Below are positions 1-8,559 of a DNA stretch of 57,799 bases, piece by piece. Each line of letters starts with the position of its first letter. The first letter of the stretch is position 1. The translations under genes were made by a program, and so were the position numbers. Under the pieces are notes generated by a model that saw nothing but the letters and a program-made list of their open reading frames with translations, made no database searches and was not told where the DNA came from. This stretch comes from Chitinophagaceae bacterium (GTDB taxonomy: Bacteria > Bacteroidota > Bacteroidia > Chitinophagales > Chitinophagaceae). The stretch covers positions 1 to 57,799 of the forward strand of contig JANYCA010000197.1 of NCBI GenBank assembly GCA_025360525.1, given 5' to 3'.

Positions 1-15
1 TTTTACGAAAATGCT

Positions 16-81
16 CCGTCTGGTCTCTGCACCAACGGGAATTACGAAGAACCCCAATGCCGTTGGTCGGAGACCAGACGG
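16..81. repeat. Long imperfect inverted repeat
   Basis: Arms at 16-38 and 60-81 are inverted copies: an outer 12-bp pairing (CCGTCTGGTCTC with GAGACCAGACGG) and an inner 8-bp pairing (ACCAACGG with CCGTTGGT) separated by a small bulge, closing a loop of about 21 bases. The right arm recurs exactly at 1603-1626 on the far side of the chitinase gene. No T tract follows, so it is not an obvious terminator. Confidence 0.75.
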
Positions 82-112
82 CGGCGTTCACCAATGCAAA
101 CGTTGGCTCTAT

Positions 113-193
113 ACAGGCGCAGGAGTCTGTTCTGTGCGTCCTTGTTACACATCCCAAACAGGCGCAGGCCTCCGTCCTGTGTGGCCTTGTTAC
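113..193. repeat. Two direct copies of a 36-base intergenic repeat
   Basis: Copies at 113-148 and 158-193 both begin ACAGGCGCAGG and both end CCTTGTTAC, separated by 9 bases (period 45). The middle differs by substitutions but keeps a potential CAGG...CCTG stem. A third copy lies inverted at 395-430. Equal length with divergent interiors suggests a dispersed repeat family and not a recent local duplication. Confidence 0.75.
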
Positions 194-276
194 TAATCTC
201 CGTAAGTAACGGATATTCAAAATAAAAATTAGTTCAGCAGCACACTTATGTGAAGCAATTTCATTTGGTATTCGCA

Positions 277-310
277 AGTGTTTACACACTTTCAGAAAAG
301 CGTAAACACT
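277..310. repeat. GTTTAC inverted repeat
   Basis: AGTGTTTAC at 277-285 pairs perfectly with GTAAACACT at 302-310 across a 16-base loop. The GTTTAC/GTAAAC core is shared with the palindromes that flank the REP-type transposase near 17.8 and 18.6 kb, but the resemblance is short and kinship is only a suggestion. Confidence 0.5.
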
Positions 311-394
311 CTGCCACAAGCGCAGCCCCCACCTTGTTTGAATGAATCGTAGAACAAACCCCGTTGCAGAAACATCATTCAACTAAAAGCTGTA

Positions 395-430
395 GTAACA
401 AGGTGACACAGGACAGAGTCCTGCGCCTGA
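395..430 (-). repeat. Third, inverted copy of the 36-base repeat
   Basis: Read on the minus strand this is a 36-base match to the repeats at 113-148 and 158-193, with the same left core (CAGGCGCAGG) and right end (CCTTGTTAC). In this copy the centre is a clean palindrome, CAGGAC-TCT-GTCCTG. With the two direct copies it could form a long stem enclosing about 200 bases. Confidence 0.75.
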
Positions 431-477
431 ATGAATCCTGCTCCTGAATGCGCCTGAATGAAATTTGCGTGCGCCCG

Positions 478-1554
478 TTAATTCAAATGCCGGCTGATGG
501 CATCTACCAACCCACCTGTTTTTTTATCGCCACTCAGCTCCCAAAACATGATGCCGCCTAATTTTTTCTGCCGTACAAATTTGGCCTTGGCTTTAATGGA
601 TCGTTCATCATCAAAAGTGGCAAATAACTGCTGCGCAGGACTATAGCGGTAAGGTGCCTGCGCCTTTTTATCCCAGTGATAATTAAAGCCGGCACTGTCT
701 GTAAAAAAGTTATCGAATTGCTTGTAATCTACGCCCTGCTTAAATTTACCGGGCTGGTACAATCCCTTGTTTATGGGCGGCACCTGCTCCCACACCCTTG
801 CATAAAATGCGGCGCCAATTACTAACTGCGCCGGCTTTGCCTTGTGCTGCAACAGCCAGTTTACACACCTGTTGGTGGACTGCTGCCCGGGGATGTAGTC
901 GTTCAACAGTGTATGGTGACCGGTAACGGTGGCGTAGCCGCTCACCAGGTCGTAGGTCATGAGGTTTACAAAATCTACCTGCGGCAAAACTGCATCCCAG
1001 TCGATAGAATTTTCAAGATATTTATCAAAGCCACCGGCTGCAAAACTCAGCAGGTAATCGTTGCCCATTTTAGTCCTCAGCACTTTTACCAGTTCGGTAA
1101 AATTGCTGCGGTCGCTGCTGTCGTATGCATGGCCGGGATAGCCTTCTATAGCCGGATATTCCCAGTCGAGATCGAGGCCATCAATTTGGTATTCTCTAAA
1201 AAGATCTACCGTAGTTTGTGCAAAGGTATTGCGGTGCTCCGACGACGCAAACAAAGCGGAGCATGGCTCGCAGCCGCCCCAGCCGCCAAGGGATACCATC
1301 ACTTTTAATTGTGGGTATGTTTTTTTAAGTTCTACCAGTTGCATTAGGTTACTGCGCTGCTGATCGCTTCCAAAGGCGAGCGTATCGTTTTTCAGATGCA
1401 AAAAGCTGTAAATGATGTGGGTTAATTTTTCTATCGGGTACTGTTTAATGCTATCTGCATTGCCGGTACAATAGGCAATTACTTTGTAGGGCTGTGGCTG
1501 TGCTGTTGCTAACAATTGCCAGCAAAACATACCGGCGAGTAAAAGTTTTTTCAT
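478..1554 (-). CDS. GH18 family chitinase-like glycosidase
   Basis: This 358-residue secreted enzyme belongs to glycoside hydrolase family 18. The N-terminus is a signal peptide (MKKLLL..., cleavage near ATAQ at residue 19). The family signature DGLDLDWEYP lies at 125-134, with Glu132 as the expected acid/base in substrate-assisted hydrolysis of beta-1,4-GlcNAc links. SLGGWG at 88-93 is the second conserved strand, and a Met/Tyr/Asp motif (MTYDL) follows near 200. The protein is one catalytic domain, with no chitin-binding module and no type IX sorting domain, so periplasmic or lipid-independent export is likely. True chitinase versus endo-beta-N-acetylglucosaminidase activity cannot be told from sequence alone. 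It stands alone, with repeats on both sides. Confidence 0.9.
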   Translation of the reverse strand: MKKLLLAGMFCWQLLATAQPQPYKVIAYCTGNADSIKQYPIEKLTHIIYSFLHLKNDTLAFGSDQQRSNLMQLVELKKTYPQLKVMVSLGGWGGCEPCSALFASSEHRNTFAQTTVDLFREYQIDGLDLDWEYPAIEGYPGHAYDSSDRSNFTELVKVLRTKMGNDYLLSFAAGGFDKYLENSIDWDAVLPQVDFVNLMTYDLVSGYATVTGHHTLLNDYIPGQQSTNRCVNWLLQHKAKPAQLVIGAAFYARVWEQVPPINKGLYQPGKFKQGVDYKQFDNFFTDSAGFNYHWDKKAQAPYRYSPAQQLFATFDDERSIKAKAKFVRQKKLGGIMFWELSGDKKTGGLVDAISRHLN

Positions 1555-1602
1555 CCAATAAAGTTAGGGGAATGTGGTATAACAAAATCAGGCTGGCGTC
1601 TC

Positions 1603-1644
1603 AATGCCGTTGGTCGGAGACCAGACCGTGGCAAACTCCCACGG
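1603..1644. repeat. Exact 24-base repeat of 56-79, plus small hairpin
   Basis: Bases 1603-1626 repeat 56-79 exactly (starting AATGCCGTTGG). Immediately after, CCGTGG (1626-1631) pairs with CCACGG (1639-1644). The matching left arm seen at 16-38 is absent here, so this is one half of the longer hairpin. The repeats lie on either side of the GH18 gene. Confidence 0.7.
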
Positions 1645-1654
1645 AGGCGCAGCT

Positions 1655-1984
1655 TTATGCTGAAGTAATAATAATTCCACCAAATGTTAGCGGAGGATTG
1701 TTCAAATATTTTTTGACCTTGAGAGTGAATTTAGTCAACTCTTCATAGCTGTTAATATTAGCTGATAAAACAAATACGGCGATCGTGTATTTTGAGAAAT
1801 TTTGTTGATGTTGTAAGTTTTTGTCGAAAGTTAAAAGAGCGTCAAAATTATTCTCCATTAAAAGCTTTAAAAGGTCGCCATTTTTTATACCATTCCACCT
1901 TTTGTCACGGACTGTATAAATTTCATGTTCAGGGAAATCAAGTTTGAGACGCTTAGGTAAGTTTTCATCAAGCAACAGCCTCAT
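1655..1984 (-). CDS. DUF5615 PIN-like protein, putative toxin
   Basis: A 109-residue protein of the DUF5615 (PIN-like, Mut7-C related) type. It opens with LLLDENLPKRL, the strand and first acidic residues typical of the fold. A second acidic strand follows (DALLTFDKNL near 48-57). Members are usually the toxin half of modules with a DUF433 antitoxin and are presumed RNases. The gene starts inside the 3' end of the upstream DUF433 gene (17-base overlap, 1968-1984), which supports translational coupling and the toxin role. Toxicity is inferred from the family. The expected pattern of acidic residues is present and there is no sign of decay. Confidence 0.8.
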   Translation of the reverse strand: MRLLLDENLPKRLKLDFPEHEIYTVRDKRWNGIKNGDLLKLLMENNFDALLTFDKNLQHQQNFSKYTIAVFVLSANINSYEELTKFTLKVKKYLNNPPLTFGGIIITSA

Positions 1985-2207
1985 AAAGTTGGTCCAGGTT
2001 TTTTGAATTGATTAATTTGTTAGCCAAATCTAATAATGCGATTGCCTGTTCCTTAGTTACTGTTGGGAAATCTTCCAAAAAGGCGTCTAAAGATATGCCC
2101 GCTTCAAGATGATCAAATAAAGATTCAACAGGTACACGAGTACCTTTAAAAACAGTCTGTCCTCCTAGTATATCGATATCATTTGTTATAAGCTCCCTGA
2201 TGTCCAT
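1968..2207 (-). CDS. DUF433 family antitoxin
   Basis: A 79-residue protein matching the DUF433 pattern: GGQTVFKGTRVPVESL (about 15-30), then a helix with EAGISLDAFLEDFP and the closing TKEQAIALLDLA segment. DUF433 proteins carry a small winged-helix or ribbon-type DNA-binding fold and are usually the antitoxin and autoregulator of DUF5615 partners. It is the first gene of a two-gene unit and overlaps the toxin gene by 17 bases. No convincing promoter was found in the region upstream of 2207. Function is by family and context, since this particular pair has not been tested. Confidence 0.82.
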   Translation of the reverse strand: MDIRELITNDIDILGGQTVFKGTRVPVESLFDHLEAGISLDAFLEDFPTVTKEQAIALLDLANKLINSKNLDQLYEAVA

Positions 2208-2343
2208 ACATTAAAATTACGAAAAATTTTCAATGAAGCCGGAGTGGGCGTATTTTAAATTGTTGGTAAATGAATGGCGGCAATTTAAAATGCCCCCTTC
2301 GATGCCCTTGAAAAAAAGTCAACCCAACGTCGGCAGGCGCACC

Positions 2344-3081
2344 TTACAAATGTGATAAAATAATTCCGGCAGCTACCGCTGCATTCAACGATTCTGCGGC
2401 ACCGGTTTTTGGGATGTTGATTTTTTGTGTGGCCAGTTGCATCACTTCTTCGCTGATGCCTTTTGATTCGTTGCCAATAACCAATATAGCTTCCTTTGTA
2501 CCCTTAATGGTTTGTACATTTTGCCCGTTGAGTGCTGCTGCATAAACTGGGATGTTTTTATATTGCTGCAGCCACTCTGCCAGGTTGCAGTACAAAATGT
2601 TTAACCTTCCTAGGCTACCCATGGTACCCTGCACTACTTTTGGGTTATACATATCTGCACAATGCTGCGAACAAATAATGCCTTCAATACCAAACCAGTC
2701 TGCAATGCGGATAATGGTTCCCAAATTACCTGGGTCCTGCAACTGGTCTAATACCAGGGTAATTTTTGCAACGGGCGAGTAGGTAGCAGGCACTTGTTTT
2801 GAAAACACCGCCAGCACCTGGTTGGGTGTGCTGAGGAGGGATATTTTTTCGAGTTCAAAATCGGAAACAATCTGCAGGGGACCGCTAAAATATTTACGGA
2901 TGAGTGGCTCCTGTTGGCGCATCCATGCATCCATCGCAAATATTTGCTTACAGGCAAAATGGCCGCCTTGTAATAATTCCAAAACACATTTACTACCTTC
3001 GGCAATAAATGTGCTGCCTTCATCCCGGTATTTTTTGTGGTGTAGAGATTGGATATATTTGGTATTTGATTTGCTAAGCAT
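2344..3081 (-). CDS. TrmH/SpoU-family RNA 2'-O-methyltransferase
   Basis: A 245-residue SpoU-family enzyme that transfers methyl from S-adenosylmethionine to a ribose 2'-OH in rRNA or tRNA. The N-terminal part (about 1-95) is the L30e-like RNA-binding substrate domain. The knotted catalytic domain carries motif 1 (QDPGNLGTIIRIADWFG, catalytic-type Asn and Arg), motif 2 (LVIGNESKGIS) and motif 3 (IPKTGAAESLNAAVAAGI). The exact target base is unknown: RlmB- and TrmH-like subgroups look alike here. The start codon is only 17 bases from the divergent tamL start, so the two genes must share or overlap their control regions. Confidence 0.88.
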   Translation of the reverse strand: MLSKSNTKYIQSLHHKKYRDEGSTFIAEGSKCVLELLQGGHFACKQIFAMDAWMRQQEPLIRKYFSGPLQIVSDFELEKISLLSTPNQVLAVFSKQVPATYSPVAKITLVLDQLQDPGNLGTIIRIADWFGIEGIICSQHCADMYNPKVVQGTMGSLGRLNILYCNLAEWLQQYKNIPVYAAALNGQNVQTIKGTKEAILVIGNESKGISEEVMQLATQKINIPKTGAAESLNAAVAAGIILSHL

Positions 3082-3098
3082 TTGCTGACAGTTTAATT

Positions 3099-5606
3099 AT
3101 GCGTTTATTATCTTCCCGAAAAAAAGGCAGCCTCAAAAATACAGCCTGTTTACTGATATATGTGCTACTGCTTAGCAGTTGCAGCCAGGTAAAAAATATC
3201 TTTACATACCCTAAAAAAAATCAATACCCGGTAAACAAGCCATTTTTATTTGAAACCAGCATTAAATTAAAGGGTGGAAAATTTAATTCAGATGAAAGAA
3301 GCAACCTGCTGCAGCGGCTGTACACACAGTTGGACGACAGCTCCAGGGTAGTAATAAATGATAAGTTTTTTATTTTTCACCCGGTGATGCATCCACCGGT
3401 GTATGATACCAGCTACAGCAATCGATCGGCTACTAACCTGAAAAACTTTTTTTTACACCTGGGGTATTACCGAACAATTGCTTCCTACACGAATGATACC
3501 AGCACCAGGAAATACCTGAAATATTCTTTCCCTTTTAAATTTAAAAGAGAGTTACAAAAACGGGTTACCGTAAAATATAACGTGGCCGCTGGTGTGCCCA
3601 CCCTTGTTGATACCTTTAGCTACCGGCTGCAAAATGCTGCATTGCAGCAACTGGCCCTGCAATCTGCTAAAAAGGCGTACATCGTACAATCGAAACCCAT
3701 TACAAAAACAGATGTGCTGAGTGAAATAAGCAGGCTTACAGATACCTTCCGCAACAATGGCTATTATAAATTTACCACCGAAAACCTGATTGTAAGAGGC
3801 GATTCCAGTATAGCATCACTCACCAATATATCAGACGATCCCGTAGAAAACATCCGCTTACTGGCCGAAGCCAGTGAAAAAATAAATAAACCCACCATTA
3901 AGCTCGGCATGTTTTTAAACCCGGCTGCAGATAGCAACGGTTTAAAACTTTACTACATCAACAACATATACATCTACCCCGATTACACATCTATAGATGC
4001 ACTGGGTGCAACCACTTTTAATGAGCAAAAAGATTCGTTGGGCAATATCATCCGTTATCATAACGAGATTATTAGAAAGGACATATTACTGCGGTTTAAT
4101 ACCTTAAAAAAAGGCGACTTGTACCACCGGGATGATTATGCCAAAACCATTAATAATTTTAGCCGGCTGGGCGTGTGGCAAAATATAAATGTGCAGCTAA
4201 AAGAAATCAGCAGCGGCCTGCTGGATGTAATTGTGCAATTGATACCCTCAAAAAAATATGGACTTGAAACCAACATTGAAGTAAGCTATTCTACCAATTC
4301 CACCAACAATAGTTTCAGCCTGGGTAATACGGGCAATGTACTGGGTATTTCCGGCAACGTAAGTTTGCAAAACAGGAATGTGTGGCAGCGTGCCGTTAAA
4401 ATGACGCATGCCTTTCGTGCCGGTGTGGAGCTCAACCTTAATGCGCCTTCCGGAACAGGGCAATTAATAAACACCAGTGAAATAAGTTATATCAACACTA
4501 TTTCTGTCCCATCAACACCAGCCTTTATTAACAAATTAATTAACCGAAAAAAAAGGCTTGCTTCCCAGCAAACTTTTTTTAGTACCAGTGTTGCTAAAAC
4601 AGACCGCATCGGGCTTTTTAAATTAAACACCCTGGCGTTTTCGGTGGGCTTTGAGTATATGAATAAAAAAAATCAGCGGTTTACTTTTAAGCCTTTGAAC
4701 GTTGAATACACAAACTTGTACAATCGTTCGAAAGATTTTGATTTGTTACTCGAAAAAAATCCTTTTCTCCGGTATTCATTTAATACCGCCCTGGTACTGG
4801 GGTATAGTTTTGGTTTTACAGAGTCGCATTTTAGCAAAAGAAACAACAATAAAATAATTACCACCAAAATTAATGCTGAGCAATCCGGCACCCTGTTTCC
4901 TTTCATTCCGCTGGGTAACGTATCTTTTTTAAAAAAAGATCTTCGGCAATTTGTAAAGTTAGATATTGAAAGAACCACCACTTTCAATTACGCAAAATCA
5001 TCCGTTGCCCTCCGGTATTTTGCGGGCTTTGGTGCACCCATCGGGAGCAGTGATACTACCCTGCCCTTTTTTAAGCAATATTTTGTTGGTGGGCCCAATA
5101 GCATGCGGGCATGGCCTATCCGTGGATTGGGACCCGGATCTAAAGCATTGTCGGCCTACAACAGTCCAACATTTGTAGATCGTACCGGGGACATCCGTGT
5201 GGAAGCCAACCTGGAATACAGGCGAACGCTCTTCCAGATAATTCCTAATTCGCTGGCGCTTAAATGGGCTGTTTTTGTAGATGTTGGTAATATCTGGAAT
5301 GCACGCAACACGGCACCCAGCCTTGCCTACGACAGTGCCCAGTTTAAATGGAGCCTCAACCGATTTTACAAGGAACTGGGCGTTGCAGGAGGGTTTGGCC
5401 TTAGGTTCGATTTTAATTATGTATTGTTACGATTGGATTTTGGACTAAGGTTTAAGCGTCCCGAACTAAGTGCAAACGATGGTTGGAAAGCACCCAATAT
5501 TAGTTTTGATGAAATATTTAGCAAGCTTTTTAAAAAGGATGATGAATATCGCAAGTGGCGATACCAAAATTTTAATTTTTCCATTGGGTTAAGTTACCCG
5601 TTTTAG
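3099..5606 (+). CDS. tamL: TamL: lipidated TamA/BamA-like outer-membrane assembly factor
   Basis: An 835-residue Omp85-superfamily protein. The N-terminus is a lipoprotein signal (LLLSSC, lipidated Cys28), which marks the TamL variant of TamA known in Bacteroidota. POTRA-like repeats occupy roughly 45-400 and a C-terminal beta-barrel about 410-835. The barrel has the conserved lid-loop motif in the form MRAWPIRG (near 668) and ends in an aromatic residue (...GLSYPF), as outer-membrane barrels do. It should sit in the outer membrane and work with TamB in inserting proteins or moving lipid; no tamB is in the window. Divergent from the methyltransferase with a 17-base gap. A BamA paralogue is the main alternative, but the lipobox argues for TamL. 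Confidence 0.85.
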   Translation: MRLLSSRKKGSLKNTACLLIYVLLLSSCSQVKNIFTYPKKNQYPVNKPFLFETSIKLKGGKFNSDERSNLLQRLYTQLDDSSRVVINDKFFIFHPVMHPPVYDTSYSNRSATNLKNFFLHLGYYRTIASYTNDTSTRKYLKYSFPFKFKRELQKRVTVKYNVAAGVPTLVDTFSYRLQNAALQQLALQSAKKAYIVQSKPITKTDVLSEISRLTDTFRNNGYYKFTTENLIVRGDSSIASLTNISDDPVENIRLLAEASEKINKPTIKLGMFLNPAADSNGLKLYYINNIYIYPDYTSIDALGATTFNEQKDSLGNIIRYHNEIIRKDILLRFNTLKKGDLYHRDDYAKTINNFSRLGVWQNINVQLKEISSGLLDVIVQLIPSKKYGLETNIEVSYSTNSTNNSFSLGNTGNVLGISGNVSLQNRNVWQRAVKMTHAFRAGVELNLNAPSGTGQLINTSEISYINTISVPSTPAFINKLINRKKRLASQQTFFSTSVAKTDRIGLFKLNTLAFSVGFEYMNKKNQRFTFKPLNVEYTNLYNRSKDFDLLLEKNPFLRYSFNTALVLGYSFGFTESHFSKRNNNKIITTKINAEQSGTLFPFIPLGNVSFLKKDLRQFVKLDIERTTTFNYAKSSVALRYFAGFGAPIGSSDTTLPFFKQYFVGGPNSMRAWPIRGLGPGSKALSAYNSPTFVDRTGDIRVEANLEYRRTLFQIIPNSLALKWAVFVDVGNIWNARNTAPSLAYDSAQFKWSLNRFYKELGVAGGFGLRFDFNYVLLRLDFGLRFKRPELSANDGWKAPNISFDEIFSKLFKKDDEYRKWRYQNFNFSIGLSYPF

Positions 5607-5848
5607 CTACATACTTTTAAATTACCGGGAGCAGTACACTGTTTTTTTAAAAGATTTTTTTATACTTGAATATTGTTACAATATTTGCAGTCTTCAATTA
5701 TCAGCATATGAAATTTTAGTGCAGCACCTGCAATAAACAATTGCGAACTTTTTTCCCCAGTTGTAGCGTGTGAATAAATGCGTTATTTAATAATTTCATT
5801 GAGGCATCAGCCGTCATTCTTTCCATTAAAATTTACAAATTTCAAATC

Positions 5849-7252
5849 ATGTCATCCATTACTATATCATCCGTAGTTTCAATAATACGGCAATCGCTTA
5901 AGGGCGAGCCACAGGATTATACCAGCGGCAGTATTCGTAAATCCATTCTATTATTGGCCATCCCCATGACGCTTGAAATGTGCATGGAAAGTGTGTTTGC
6001 CGTAGTAGATATCTTTTTTGTAAGCCACCTTGGTAAGCATGCCACTTCTACAGTTGGACTAACAGAATCTGTAATTACCATCGTTTATTCTCTTGCCATT
6101 GGCATCAGCATGGCAGCTACTGCAATGGTAGCAAGGCGGGTGGGAGAAAAGGACAACAAAGCTGCCGCTAAAGCCGGCATGCAGTCAATTTTAATTGCAT
6201 TGTTGGTAACAATCCTCATAAGCGTGCCGGGCGCAATTTACCCAGAAAAAATATTACAGTTTATGGGTGCCGAAAAAGCCGCTATAGAAACAGGACAAGG
6301 CTACACCCGAATCATTATGGGAGGCAGCATTGTAATAATGCTGTTGTTTTTAATTAATGGAATTTTTAGAGGTGCCGGTGATGCTATGATGGCAATGAAA
6401 AGCCTGTGGCTGGCCAATATCTGTAACATCATTTTATGTCCTTTACTGATAAGAGGACTGGGACCAATTCCTGCATTTGGCATTGAAGGTGCCGCGATGG
6501 CAACAACGATTGGCAGGGGTATTGGCGTAGCTTACCAGCTCTTTCATTTATTCAATGGCAAACGACTGGTAAAATTTACATTGAAACAGCTTACTCCAGA
6601 CCCTGCTATAATGCGATCGATTATTAAAATTGCATGGCCGGCAACTTTACAGTTTTTAATTGGTTCCGGCAGTTGGATTGTGTTGGCAATACTGGTGGTA
6701 AAAACAGGACACAGCGATGCATCGGCAGGGTACCAGATCGCTATCCGAGTTGTAATGTTTTTTATTTTACCTGCCTGGGGCCTCAGCAATGCTGCTGCTA
6801 CTTTGGTAGGGCAAAACCTGGGCGCAAGACAACCCGAAAGGGCCATGACATCCGTAATACAAACTGCCAAATACAATGCGATTTTTATGGCCACTGTGTC
6901 CATTTTATTCCTGGCCTTTGCACCGGTAATTATTGATTGGTTTACAACAGACGCAGCAGTTGCCGTTCATGCAATTCTTGCAGTGCGTATTATTAGCTGC
7001 GGCTACATTTTTTATGGCATCGGTATGGTGTTGGCCAATGCATTTAATGGCGCCGGCGATACAAGTACCCCAACCATTGTTAACTTATTTGGATTTTGGT
7101 TTTTTCAAATACCACTGGCGTATATATTATCGGTATCGCTGCAGATGGGCCCAACGGGTGTTTTTATTGCAATACCGGTAGCAGAAACTGCCAATACAAT
7201 TGCCTACTGGTGGTTATTTAAAAAAGGAGCCTGGAAATTAAAAGTGGTTTGA
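5849..7252 (+). CDS. MATE family efflux transporter
   Basis: A 467-residue integral membrane protein of the multidrug and toxin extrusion family, with about 12 hydrophobic segments in two homologous halves. The first half starts IRKSILLLAIPMTLEMCMESVF, with the small-residue-rich pattern typical of MATE TM1. The two halves repeat the GAGDA/GAGDT element (residues near 177 and 408), a family hallmark. It would export organic cations or other solutes using Na+ or H+; the substrate cannot be predicted. The ATG at 5849 follows a leader of about 240 bases after tamL in which I see no clear terminator. A promoter is probable but not recognisable. Confidence 0.88.
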   Translation: MSSITISSVVSIIRQSLKGEPQDYTSGSIRKSILLLAIPMTLEMCMESVFAVVDIFFVSHLGKHATSTVGLTESVITIVYSLAIGISMAATAMVARRVGEKDNKAAAKAGMQSILIALLVTILISVPGAIYPEKILQFMGAEKAAIETGQGYTRIIMGGSIVIMLLFLINGIFRGAGDAMMAMKSLWLANICNIILCPLLIRGLGPIPAFGIEGAAMATTIGRGIGVAYQLFHLFNGKRLVKFTLKQLTPDPAIMRSIIKIAWPATLQFLIGSGSWIVLAILVVKTGHSDASAGYQIAIRVVMFFILPAWGLSNAAATLVGQNLGARQPERAMTSVIQTAKYNAIFMATVSILFLAFAPVIIDWFTTDAAVAVHAILAVRIISCGYIFYGIGMVLANAFNGAGDTSTPTIVNLFGFWFFQIPLAYILSVSLQMGPTGVFIAIPVAETANTIAYWWLFKKGAWKLKVV

Positions 7253-7344
7253 TAGCCATTCAGAAAAAGGGTGTATTTCAGATTAGCTACGCAGTATGGC
7301 TGCAAAAAAGCCCATATACACCGAATGATTGACCTCACCCCCAA

Positions 7345-7365
7345 CCCCTCTCCGAAGGAGAGGGG
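7345..7365. repeat. Perfect C/G-rich hairpin
   Basis: CCCCTCTCC (7345-7353) pairs perfectly with GGAGAGGGG (7357-7365) over a 3-base loop. It sits in the MATE-cutC gap. No T run follows, so it is more like the short C-rich palindromes scattered in many bacterial genomes than an intrinsic terminator. Confidence 0.6.
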
Positions 7366-7421
7366 AGCCTGACTCTAAAAATTAAGCAACTCATTTTTAT
7401 TGACTACCAGTAGGTTAGCAA

Positions 7422-7550
7422 TGGTGTATATATAATTGTCGCAGGGTGTTCAATACGAACAGATGCAGGGTTTCAATGAGAACGCCCCTTCTAAAGCACT
7501 AGCTCCCCTTTAGGGGATGGGGGCAAAAGCGACAATTGGAAATGCACCCC
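7422..7550. mobile_element. MITE-like element, copy 1
   Basis: About 129 bases bounded by inverted termini: the left end (7422-7442) and right end (7529-7550) share AATTGTCGC next to a degenerate GGGTGCATT-like tip. Bases 7441-7550 match the reverse complement of the 31401-31530 element at roughly 90% by eye. The interior includes a TCCCC-TTTA-GGGGA stem. It has no coding capacity. It fills much of the 440-base MATE-cutC gap, where I see no gene. The left terminus is eroded, so this copy is probably older or truncated. Confidence 0.65.
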
Positions 7551-7692
7551 AGAAAAAGGCAGAAGGATGTATTAATTTTATTAGAATTATTTTTACCGAT
7601 GCTGTCCAAAAAAAGCAGTACGGCCCGGATGTAATGTTTCTTTAATTATCAATATAAATTCCGGGTAAACATTTTACTTTAATTTTTTCAGT

Positions 7693-8424
7693 ATGACTCA
7701 TCATTTAGAAATTTGCGCCTTTGGTGTTCAAAGCGCCGTAATTGCAGAAAGGGCAGGCGCCACCAGGGTTGAATTGTGTGATAACCCTATTGAAGGTGGT
7801 ACTACACCCTCTTACGGAGCGATAAAAATAACCAGGGAAAAAATCGGAATCCAACTCTACCCTATCATACGGCCAAGGAGCCTTAATTATTACTACGATA
7901 CAGAAGAATGGGCGATTATACTGGCGGATGTGTTGATGTGTAAAGAATTGGGTTGTGATGGCATTTCTGTAGGCGTACAAAAAATAAACGGCGAAATAGA
8001 TGCTGATAAAATGAAGCGGCTGGTAGAAGTTGCCTACCCCATGGGTGTTACCTGCAACAGGGTGTTTGATGCCATACCCAATGCGCCCGCAGTAGCACTG
8101 GAAACGCTGATACAAGCCGGTTGTGAACGAGTGCTTACATCAGGCCTTGCCGCATCTGCACCCGAAGGAGCAGCCCTTTTAAAAGACCTGGTCACATTGG
8201 CCGATGGCAGAATCAGCATCATGCCCGGTGCTGGCGTACGCTCCGATAATATTGAGGCATTGGTACAACAAACAGGTGCCTTCGAATTTCATACCTCCGC
8301 AAGGCAGGCCATTATTAACCCGGTAAAATTTAGTAACCCAAGGGTAACAGACATGGGCAATATGTATGTAGCGGATGAAGAAGAAGTAAAAAAGATTATA
8401 CAGCTATTGAGGCGTAATGGTTAG
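7693..8424 (+). CDS. cutC: CutC family protein
   Basis: A 243-residue protein that matches the CutC family along its length. Recognisable elements are the start HHLEICAFGVQSAVIAERAGATRVELCDN, the IRPR segment near 57, TCNRVFDAIPNA near 120, RVLTSG near 147 and the C-terminal FHTSAR. CutC forms a TIM-barrel dimer. It was named for copper tolerance in E. coli, but its biochemical role is unsettled and later work ties that phenotype to neighbouring regulation. No copper gene lies nearby. The ATG at 7693 is well placed, and the upstream region is occupied by the MITE-like element ending at 7550. Confidence 0.9.
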   Translation: MTHHLEICAFGVQSAVIAERAGATRVELCDNPIEGGTTPSYGAIKITREKIGIQLYPIIRPRSLNYYYDTEEWAIILADVLMCKELGCDGISVGVQKINGEIDADKMKRLVEVAYPMGVTCNRVFDAIPNAPAVALETLIQAGCERVLTSGLAASAPEGAALLKDLVTLADGRISIMPGAGVRSDNIEALVQQTGAFEFHTSARQAIINPVKFSNPRVTDMGNMYVADEEEVKKIIQLLRRNG

Positions 8425-8559
8425 ATAACCAAGGCAAGGGGATAACAAGTTTGCCTGGATGGATTTTACAGGGGCGCTCTATGCTCGAGTATTTGCAAAA
8501 AGAGGGTATTTCTCGATTGTTAAGCCTACCCTGCAAACCAGTTTTGTTAAGTGCGATGG

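Larger units (their letters stand above)
1..477. other. Repeat-rich intergenic region
   Basis: No convincing gene lies in this stretch. An open frame at 11-196 simply runs through repeats. It holds a long imperfect hairpin (16-81), two direct 36-base repeats (113-148, 158-193), a third copy inverted at 395-430, and a separate GTTTAC palindrome (277-310). The end next to the chitinase gene (431-470) contains short reiterations of the word CTGAATG. The region reads as a landing site for several unrelated short repeat families. Confidence 0.7.

Noticed and set aside
11..196. A 61-codon open frame on the plus strand at the window start
   Set aside because: It runs through the hairpin and 36-base repeats, has Cys/Gly-rich low-information sequence, and no start context; the DNA pattern is explained by repeats.
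7345..7365. Hairpin considered as the MATE gene terminator
   Set aside because: It lies about 90 bases after the stop and lacks a T tract; better described as a short palindromic repeat.
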